The notes below the pieces were generated by a model. It was not told where the DNA came from. It saw only the letters and a program-made list of their open reading frames with translations, and made no database searches. A stretch of 11,356 bases of DNA from CAZAQS01 sp964486825 (GTDB lineage Bacteria > Chloroflexota > Anaerolineae > Anaerolineales > UBA4823), in the NCBI GenBank assembly GCA_964486825.1, contig CAZAQS010000149.1, forward strand, positions 1 through 11,356, written 5' to 3'. Below are positions 6,202 through 11,356 of this stretch, piece after piece (within the stretch, counting starts at the first letter, position 1; the number at the start of each line of letters is the position of its first letter). The translations under genes were made by a program, and so were the position numbers.

Positions 6202-8471
6202 GACGAATTGCTATGATCAGCGATCATGCCTCTCCTCTGGCAGATCCGGGCAGCGTCGATAGTGGTGGACAAAACGTTTACGTCGCCCAGGTTGCCCGCC
6301 ATCTGGCAAATCTCGATTACCAGGTTGATGTTTTTACACGCCTTGATTCAGAGGACCTTCCAGAAATTCTCCCCTGGGAGAAGGGCGTGCGGGTAATCCG
6401 TGTGCCTGCTGGGCCTGCAAAATATGTTCCTAAAGAACAACTGCTCCCTTATATGGACGCATTTACTAAATTTATGCTTGCTTTTTTCGAGCGAGAAGAG
6501 AACTCATACGACCTGATCCACGCTCATTTTTGGATGTCTGCTCTGGTGGCTACTGATATCAAGTTTGCCACCGGCATCCCCTTTGTGGTTACTTTCCATG
6601 CTCTGGGTAGGGTTCGGCGCCTCCACCAGGGAGAAGATGATGGTTTCCCAAAAGACCGCTTTGAGATCGAAGACCGTATCGTCGCAGAAGCCGACCGGAT
6701 AATAGCCGAGTGTCCGCAGGACCGCCTGGACTTGATCAATTTGTACAACGCCAACCCAGCCCGGCTGGCTATCATTCCTTGCGGTTTTGACTCAAGCGAG
6801 CTTGGGCCTGCGGAAAAAGAGCAGTCTCGCAAGCATCTCGGTATTCCGGCTCGTGATCGGGTAATCCTCCAGCTAGGCCGCATGGTTCCCCGTAAAGGGA
6901 TCGACACCGTGTTACGTGGGTTGGCCCGCCTAAAAGACGACTACGGCATTGATGCTCGCCTGTTAGTTGTCGGAGGAGAATCGGATAAACCCAATCCCGC
7001 GATTACCCCCGAGATCGGGCGCCTGCAGTCAATTGCCAAAGAAGAAGGTGTTTCGGACAGGGTCGAATTCGTCGGTCGTCGCGGCCGCCATGAGATCAAA
7101 CACTACTACAACGCCGCAGATGTCTTCGTTTCAACTCCCTGGTACGAGCCTTTTGGGATCACACCTGTTGAAGCAATGGCCTGTGGTACTCCAGTTATAG
7201 GCTCGGATGTCGGCGGCATCAAGTATACAGTCAAGGATGGAGAGACTGGCTTCCTGGTGCCTCCTGACAACCCAGAAGCATTGGCAGAACGCCTGGCCCA
7301 AGTCTTTCAGAATCCAGAACTTCTCAAAAAGTTCAGTAAATGTTCTTTGAAGAGAGCCAATGATTTCTTCACTTGGAAAATCGTAGCCGAATCGATCGGA
7401 GATCTATATCAAGAGGTGCTCCATGAGAAGCTGGTGACCCTGCCGGAGGTTTTGAGGATCAGTAAGGGAGTGAAGGATAGGAAGCAAACCAGCAATATTT
7501 CCGAAGCAACGCCAGGTCGCTCTACCAGGAATTCACCTCCATCTAAAGGCTTACCGGCTGGAAAAGCGGTATTACAAAGTTCCGGCCACGGAAATACAGC
7601 TCGAAAAACGAAGCAGATGCAAATATCCCGGCAAACATCCGCTCCGTCTGCCACTTCAAAAAGAGGCGCTTCATCAGGACAAGCCGGGAAAGGCAGTTCT
7701 GGAAATGGCAAAGCTCAATCGCCACCCTCAGCTAGTAGCCGCTCGAAGGCAATTGGCTCAAGCCCAGGTACAAACCGTTCCACGGTAGAGACAAAAGCCG
7801 ATTCCATCTATGCCGAAGCATTTACATCCCTGATCGACACCTTGCATAAATCCTATCAAAGTTTAGGGCCAAAACTTGTTGAAGCTGCGCATCACCTGCT
7901 GGCATGCATCTCCCAGGGCAGCAAGGTAATGGTCTGCGGAAACGGGGGCAGCGCAGCCGATGCCCAGCATTTTGCAGGTGAATTCGTCGGGCGTTTTAAA
8001 TATCCTAAGCGAGCGGCTTTACCTGTCCTGTCATTAACCGCCGATACCGCCTTTCTAACAGGCTGGTCGAACGATGTGGGATACGATCAAATCTTTTCTC
8101 GGCAGATACAGGCATTTGGAAACCAGGGCGATGTGTTGTTCTGTATCAGCACTTCCGGGCGCTCGAAAAACCTGCTCTCAGCCTGCCGTACAGCTCAACA
8201 ACAGGGCATCCACACCATCGCGCTGCTCGGAAAGGATGGCGGTGACCTGGTGAACCTGGTGGATACAGCCATCGTAGTCCCATCCAGCAATACGCAGCGT
8301 GTTCAAGAAGTCCAAATCCTGCTTCTGCACCTGCTCACAGAGCTGGTTGAAGAATATATTATGTCTAGCGAACCAGGGGAAGAAAGCTCCTTGCCGGCTT
8401 CATTATCGTTACCGGCTAAGAATTGGGATTCTTCAATTTCTATGCAGTTTCAAGATTCAAAAAAAATCTAA
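6198..8471 (+). CDS. gmhA: Fusion: GT4 glycosyltransferase + sedoheptulose-7-phosphate isomerase (GmhA, SIS domain)
   Basis: A 757-residue protein in three parts. Residues 1-415 are a complete GT4 enzyme of the MshA/sucrose-phosphate-synthase type: DSGGQN (21-26), HAHFW (108-112), donor-phosphate residues R228 and K233, and an intact EX7E (E317, E325). Residues about 420-533 are a disordered linker rich in Ser, Gly, Lys and Arg, with roughly 20 basic and 3 acidic residues. Residues 535 to about 735 are GmhA: CGNGGSAADAQH (580-591), STSGRS, and the active-site equivalents of E. coli E65, Q172 and H180 at E595, Q703 and H711. GmhA makes D-glycero-D-manno-heptose 7-phosphate, the first step of the heptose pathway. 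The frame is continuous, and I saw no good SD with a start before the SIS part, so the fusion appears real. The ATG overlaps the previous stop (ATGA) and follows AGGAGG at 6183-6188. The symbol refers only to the C-terminal part. Confidence 0.93.
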   Translation: MRRIAMISDHASPLADPGSVDSGGQNVYVAQVARHLANLDYQVDVFTRLDSEDLPEILPWEKGVRVIRVPAGPAKYVPKEQLLPYMDAFTKFMLAFFEREENSYDLIHAHFWMSALVATDIKFATGIPFVVTFHALGRVRRLHQGEDDGFPKDRFEIEDRIVAEADRIIAECPQDRLDLINLYNANPARLAIIPCGFDSSELGPAEKEQSRKHLGIPARDRVILQLGRMVPRKGIDTVLRGLARLKDDYGIDARLLVVGGESDKPNPAITPEIGRLQSIAKEEGVSDRVEFVGRRGRHEIKHYYNAADVFVSTPWYEPFGITPVEAMACGTPVIGSDVGGIKYTVKDGETGFLVPPDNPEALAERLAQVFQNPELLKKFSKCSLKRANDFFTWKIVAESIGDLYQEVLHEKLVTLPEVLRISKGVKDRKQTSNISEATPGRSTRNSPPSKGLPAGKAVLQSSGHGNTARKTKQMQISRQTSAPSATSKRGASSGQAGKGSSGNGKAQSPPSASSRSKAIGSSPGTNRSTVETKADSIYAEAFTSLIDTLHKSYQSLGPKLVEAAHHLLACISQGSKVMVCGNGGSAADAQHFAGEFVGRFKYPKRAALPVLSLTADTAFLTGWSNDVGYDQIFSRQIQAFGNQGDVLFCISTSGRSKNLLSACRTAQQQGIHTIALLGKDGGDLVNLVDTAIVVPSSNTQRVQEVQILLLHLLTELVEEYIMSSEPGEESSLPASLSLPAKNWDSSISMQFQDSKKI

Positions 8472-8494
8472 ATTGATAAGGGGATATTAGACAT

Positions 8495-9220
8495 ATGCAA
8501 GCATTGGAAGGAAAAGTCGTACTCGTAACCGGAGGCGCCCGAGGATTAGGGGAAGCCATATGCAAAGAGTTGTATCAGTCTGGTGCAAAGGTTATCCCAG
8601 CCGATTTCCGAAAGGAGTTGGTTGAGAGCGTGGCATCTGAATTGGGGACAAACGGGGAGCAAGTCAAGCCCGTGGTCGTCGATCTATGCGATGAATATCA
8701 GATGGAAACAGCCATCAAACAGGTAATTGACCAATATGGGCGTTTAGATGTCTTGGTAAATAACGCTGGCACAGATAAAACGGTTTCTATCGAGGAGTTA
8801 AGCGTCTCTGATTGGGATAACGTCATGGCAGTCAATCTGCGGGCTCCTTTCGTCTTATCGAAACTGGCCTTCCCGTATTTACGGGAGCAAGGCGGAGGCT
8901 TTATCATCAATATCGTTTCTACTGCTGCCAAACGTGCCTGGGCAAATGCCTCCGCTTATCATGCCAGCAAATGGGGCTTGCTGGGTTTTAGCCACGCTCT
9001 ACACGTGGAAGGCCGGCCTCATAATATCAAGGTAACCGCAGTTGTGGTTGGGGGAATGCGTACCCCGTTCTTACTCGATCGCTTCCCAGATATCGATCCA
9101 TCTGTACTTCAAGATCCGCAAAATGTGGCTCAGGCAATCCGTTTCCTGCTCACTCAGCCGGCCGAAACCGTTATCCCAGAGATAACGGTCCTGCCCATGA
9201 AAGAAACTTCCTGGCCATAA
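8495..9220 (+). CDS. Classical short-chain dehydrogenase/reductase (SDR)
   Basis: 241 residues, the usual length of classical SDRs. It has the cofactor motif TGGARGLG (12-19), NNAG (89-92), and a complete catalytic set N114, S142, Y155 and K159 (YHASK). D37 at the end of the second strand (PADFR) favours NAD(H) over NADP(H); this is inference. The C-terminal part is short, ending PEITVLPMKETSWP. It begins 23 bases after the fusion gene, with AAGGGG (8478-8483) as a rather distant ribosome binding site. It lies between the isomerase and the phosphatase of the heptose pathway, so an action on a sugar or sugar-linked substrate is plausible. It is not HldD: that epimerase is an extended SDR of about 310 residues. 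The substrate is unknown. Confidence 0.9.
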   Translation: MQALEGKVVLVTGGARGLGEAICKELYQSGAKVIPADFRKELVESVASELGTNGEQVKPVVVDLCDEYQMETAIKQVIDQYGRLDVLVNNAGTDKTVSIEELSVSDWDNVMAVNLRAPFVLSKLAFPYLREQGGGFIINIVSTAAKRAWANASAYHASKWGLLGFSHALHVEGRPHNIKVTAVVVGGMRTPFLLDRFPDIDPSVLQDPQNVAQAIRFLLTQPAETVIPEITVLPMKETSWP

Positions 9221-9243
9221 ACCCTTTATTGAGGAGATATGCG

Positions 9244-9894
9244 ATGTTATCTGCATCTATGTTACCAAAATCGGTCTTTTTGGATAAAGATGGCACCCTA
9301 GTCGAAAACGTGCCTTACAATGTCGATCCCGAGCTCATCCGTTTATCAGATGGCGCCCTCGAGGGGCTCAGTAAGCTACATGAAGCCAGTTTCCGTTTGA
9401 TCATCGTATCGAACCAGGCTGGTGTGGCCCATGGGAAATTCAAGGAAGATGAGCTGCAAAAAGTAGAAGCCCACTTACAAAAGTTATTAAGTGAGGCCAA
9501 TATCCCACTGGCTGGTTTCTATTATTGCCCGCACCACCCGGATGGGAAGGTAGCAAGTTACTCGATTTCTTGCTTCTGTAGAAAGCCAAACCCCGGTCTG
9601 CTGTTCCGGGCAGCTCGGGAACATAACCTTAACCTGGCTGGATCCTGGATCGTGGGCGATATCCTGCATGATATCGAAGCGGGCCGGCGGGCTGACTGCC
9701 GCACTATCCTGATTGACAACGGAAACGAGACAGAATGGCGCCTCTCACCGCTACGCCAGCCGCACGCAAAAGTAACAAACCTGGCTGAAGCCGCACAGGT
9801 GATCTTGGCTGCAAATGCACCAGTCAAAACCTGGGCGGTTAATAAGGTGCCCTTAAAGGCAACCATGGGTGGCCAGTCGATTTCCATTAAATGA
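9244..9894 (+). CDS. gmhB: D-glycero-D-manno-heptose-1,7-bisphosphate 7-phosphatase GmhB
   Basis: A 216-residue HAD phosphatase that removes the 7-phosphate of heptose 1,7-bisphosphate, the third step of the pathway. It has the nucleophile motif DKDGTLV with D14 and D16, motif II SNQAG (from S56), K114 after the zinc loop, and the motif III acids D139 and D143 in VGDILHD. The zinc site is complete: C95, H97, C110 and C112, with the same spacing as in E. coli GmhB (C-x-H, 12 residues, C-x-C). The start is ATG 9244, seven bases after GAGGAG (9231-9236); the in-frame TTG at 9229 overlaps that ribosome binding site and is rejected. The last roughly 40 residues are a variable tail. The anomer preference (beta or alpha) cannot be read from sequence, but the HldE partner suggests beta. 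Confidence 0.94.
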   Translation: MLSASMLPKSVFLDKDGTLVENVPYNVDPELIRLSDGALEGLSKLHEASFRLIIVSNQAGVAHGKFKEDELQKVEAHLQKLLSEANIPLAGFYYCPHHPDGKVASYSISCFCRKPNPGLLFRAAREHNLNLAGSWIVGDILHDIEAGRRADCRTILIDNGNETEWRLSPLRQPHAKVTNLAEAAQVILAANAPVKTWAVNKVPLKATMGGQSISIK

Positions 9895-9898
9895 GTAT

Positions 9899-9930
9899 TG
9901 GTGGAAGGGGGATTATTCGCCCTTCCACCA
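9899..9930 (+). other. 11-bp perfect stem-loop between gmhB and hldE
   Basis: TGGTGGAAGGG (9899-9909) pairs with CCCTTCCACCA (9920-9930) around a 10-base loop, five bases after the gmhB stop. No T tract follows (the next bases are GGAAAATCTC), so it is not a normal intrinsic terminator. It may be an RNA-processing or stability element setting the amount of hldE message relative to the genes before it. Confidence 0.55.
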
Positions 9931-9955
9931 GGAAAATCTCGCGTCTTATATTTGA

Positions 9956-9984
9956 AGACTTTTACTGGTAAGACTTTATTGGTA
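9956..9984 (+). repeat. Tandem near-repeat upstream of hldE
   Basis: AGACTTTTACTGGTA (9956-9970) is followed directly by AGACTTTATTGGTA (9971-9984), the same unit with one base missing and one changed. It ends 18 bases before the hldE start. It may be a small duplication or a double binding site; nothing decides between these. Confidence 0.5.
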
Positions 9985-10002
9985 CCTGAAGGCGGGTATT
10001 AA

Positions 10003-11356
10003 ATGTTATTGAATACAAATCTAGTCAACTATATCGAGGCTTATTCGAACCTAAAGATACTGGTGATTGGAGAAGCGATGCTTGACAGCTACCTGATAGG
10101 CCAGGCTGAGCGGCTTTGCCGTGAAGCGCCTGTACCTGTTGTCTCCATCAACCAACAAGAACATGTTCCGGGTGGGGCAGCCAACACGGCGGTGAATATC
10201 AGTAGCCTGGGTGGACAAGTTGTGTTCCTCTCAGTGGTCGGTGACGACGCTGAAGGGGAGATCCTACGCCGCGCTTTGGAAAAATTGGGGGTGTCTACAG
10301 AAAATATCCTCATCGATGCCAATCGACAGACGTTGGCTAAGCAGCGCGTAATCGGCTCGGATCAAATGATGGTCCGGTTCGATCAAGGGAGTACCCAGGA
10401 TCTGAACCGCAAGATCGAAACAGCCCTCCTCAGCCACTTAAATGAGCTTTTCCTGGATTGTGATGCGCTCCTGATTTCAGACTACAACTACGGGATATTG
10501 ACTCCTCGGGTCATCCGGACTCTCGCCCATCTCCAATCGAATAACCCGCGCGTCTTCATGGTGGATTCCAAGAGGTTGCCTGTTTATAGAGATATTGATA
10601 TCACTGCTGTCAAGCCAAATTATTCAGAAACCGTGCAGCTATTGGGATTGGATAAGCAGATCGAATCCACCCGGCGTATCCCCCAAATCTCCCGCTATGG
10701 AGAACGTTTACTGGATCTTACAGGCGCGCATATCGCGGCTGTCACACTGGATCAGGAAGGTGCGCTGGTGTTCGAACGAGGTTGCACGCCTTATCGCACA
10801 TATGCCCGCCCTGCTCCCCATTCTCGCGCTGCTGGCGCCGGAGATACTTTTGCCGCCGCGCTGACCCTTAGCCTGGCGGCTGGAGCACATCTGGAAGCTT
10901 CTGCAGAGCTTGCCTCAGCTGCCTCATCGATTCTGGTCGAGAAGGATGGCACTTCAGTTTGCTATGCACTTGAGTTGCGCAATTATTTCTCGACAGGTGA
11001 GAAATTTGTGACAGATGCTTTCCAGCTCGCCGCTCGCATGTCCGCTTACCGCAAAGAGGAACGACGGATCGTTTTTACGAACGGTTGCTTCGATCTCTTA
11101 CACCGCGGCCACATCAACTACTTGAACCAGGCCAAATCCTTCGGTGACATTCTCATCATCGGTCTGAACTCAGATAAGAGCATTAGCCGATTAAAGGGAC
11201 CACACCGCCCGATCAATTCTTTGGAAGACCGGGCCCAGATTCTGGCAGCGCTTAGCTGCGTGGACCATATCATACCCTTCGATGGAGATACCCCGCATGA
11301 CCTTATCCGGGTCATCCAACCCGATGTCTATGTCAAAGGTGGGGATTACACCCTGG
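10003..11356 (+). CDS. hldE: Bifunctional heptose 7-phosphate kinase / heptose 1-phosphate adenylyltransferase HldE (3' end outside window)
   Basis: 451 codons are visible; E. coli HldE has 477 residues, so little is missing. The first part (to about 315) is a PfkB/ribokinase-type kinase: GGAAN (57-61), VGDDAEGE, VDSKR, VKPNYSE and the anion-hole motif GAGD (278-281) with D281 as the catalytic base; it phosphorylates heptose 7-phosphate at C1. The second part (from about 355) is a cytidylyltransferase-like nucleotidyltransferase: TNGCFDLLHRGH with the HxGH signature at H367-H370, GLNSDKSI, and VKGGDYT at the edge; it makes ADP-heptose from heptose 1-phosphate and ATP. Both enzyme steps are in one chain, as in Gram-negative LPS makers. 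The start is ATG 10003 after AAGGCGGG (9989-9996). The 108-base gap before it, with a hairpin and a tandem repeat, is the longest inside the operon, so hldE may have some control of its own. Confidence 0.96.
   Translation, partial: MLLNTNLVNYIEAYSNLKILVIGEAMLDSYLIGQAERLCREAPVPVVSINQQEHVPGGAANTAVNISSLGGQVVFLSVVGDDAEGEILRRALEKLGVSTENILIDANRQTLAKQRVIGSDQMMVRFDQGSTQDLNRKIETALLSHLNELFLDCDALLISDYNYGILTPRVIRTLAHLQSNNPRVFMVDSKRLPVYRDIDITAVKPNYSETVQLLGLDKQIESTRRIPQISRYGERLLDLTGAHIAAVTLDQEGALVFERGCTPYRTYARPAPHSRAAGAGDTFAAALTLSLAAGAHLEASAELASAASSILVEKDGTSVCYALELRNYFSTGEKFVTDAFQLAARMSAYRKEERRIVFTNGCFDLLHRGHINYLNQAKSFGDILIIGLNSDKSISRLKGPHRPINSLEDRAQILAALSCVDHIIPFDGDTPHDLIRVIQPDVYVKGGDYTL

Noticed and set aside
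8299..8490. A 63-codon plus-strand frame at the end of the fusion gene
   Set aside because: It is in another frame inside the conserved GmhA C-terminus, whose residues Q703 and H711 fix the true frame.
8495..9220. The SDR gene as the ADP-heptose epimerase HldD
   Set aside because: HldD is an extended SDR of about 310 residues; this protein is a 241-residue classical SDR with TGxxxGxG and YxxxK motifs.
9899..9930. The gmhB-hldE hairpin as an intrinsic terminator
   Set aside because: No T-rich tract follows the stem, and hldE belongs to the same pathway just downstream.
1..11356. CRISPR arrays, tRNA or rRNA genes, insertion sequences
   Set aside because: I saw no regularly spaced repeats, no tRNA-like or rRNA sequence, and no transposase frame.

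Overview
The window suggests an anaerobic bacterium of moderate GC content. It holds two transcription units facing away from each other, separated by an 827-base non-coding, hairpin-rich region (2135-2961). A nickel-iron CO dehydrogenase indicates anaerobic CO or acetyl-CoA metabolism. The gene style (MshA/sucrose-phosphate-synthase-like glycosyltransferases, a heptose cassette) made me think of Chloroflexota such as Anaerolineae, but that is an inference I could not test; no rRNA or other marker gene is present.

Left unit, minus strand (1-2134): a small HMA-fold protein without the usual metal-binding CxxC, then cooS, the catalytic subunit of anaerobic CO dehydrogenase, which runs off the left edge. 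They are separated by three bases, and the ribosome binding site of cooS lies in the end of the small gene. A perfect CRP/FNR-type palindrome (2213-2230) sits about 80 bases upstream of the first start codon.

Right unit, plus strand (2962-11356, running off the right edge): seven closely packed genes. They encode two GT9 (heptosyltransferase-family) enzymes, a GT4 glycosyltransferase, a 757-residue fusion of a GT4 glycosyltransferase with a GmhA-type sedoheptulose-7-phosphate isomerase, a classical short-chain dehydrogenase, GmhB (heptose bisphosphate phosphatase) and bifunctional HldE (heptose kinase/adenylyltransferase). GmhA, HldE kinase, GmhB and HldE adenylyltransferase together would carry sedoheptulose 7-phosphate to ADP-D-glycero-beta-D-manno-heptose. 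The glycosyltransferases would then use the heptose, or build the glycan that carries it. The epimerase HldD is not in the window.

The most interesting points are the glycosyltransferase-isomerase fusion with its long basic linker, the Cys-less HMA-like protein coupled to cooS, the palindromic operator before them, and the group of hairpins (including a mutually exclusive pair over a possible 20-codon leader) between the two units.
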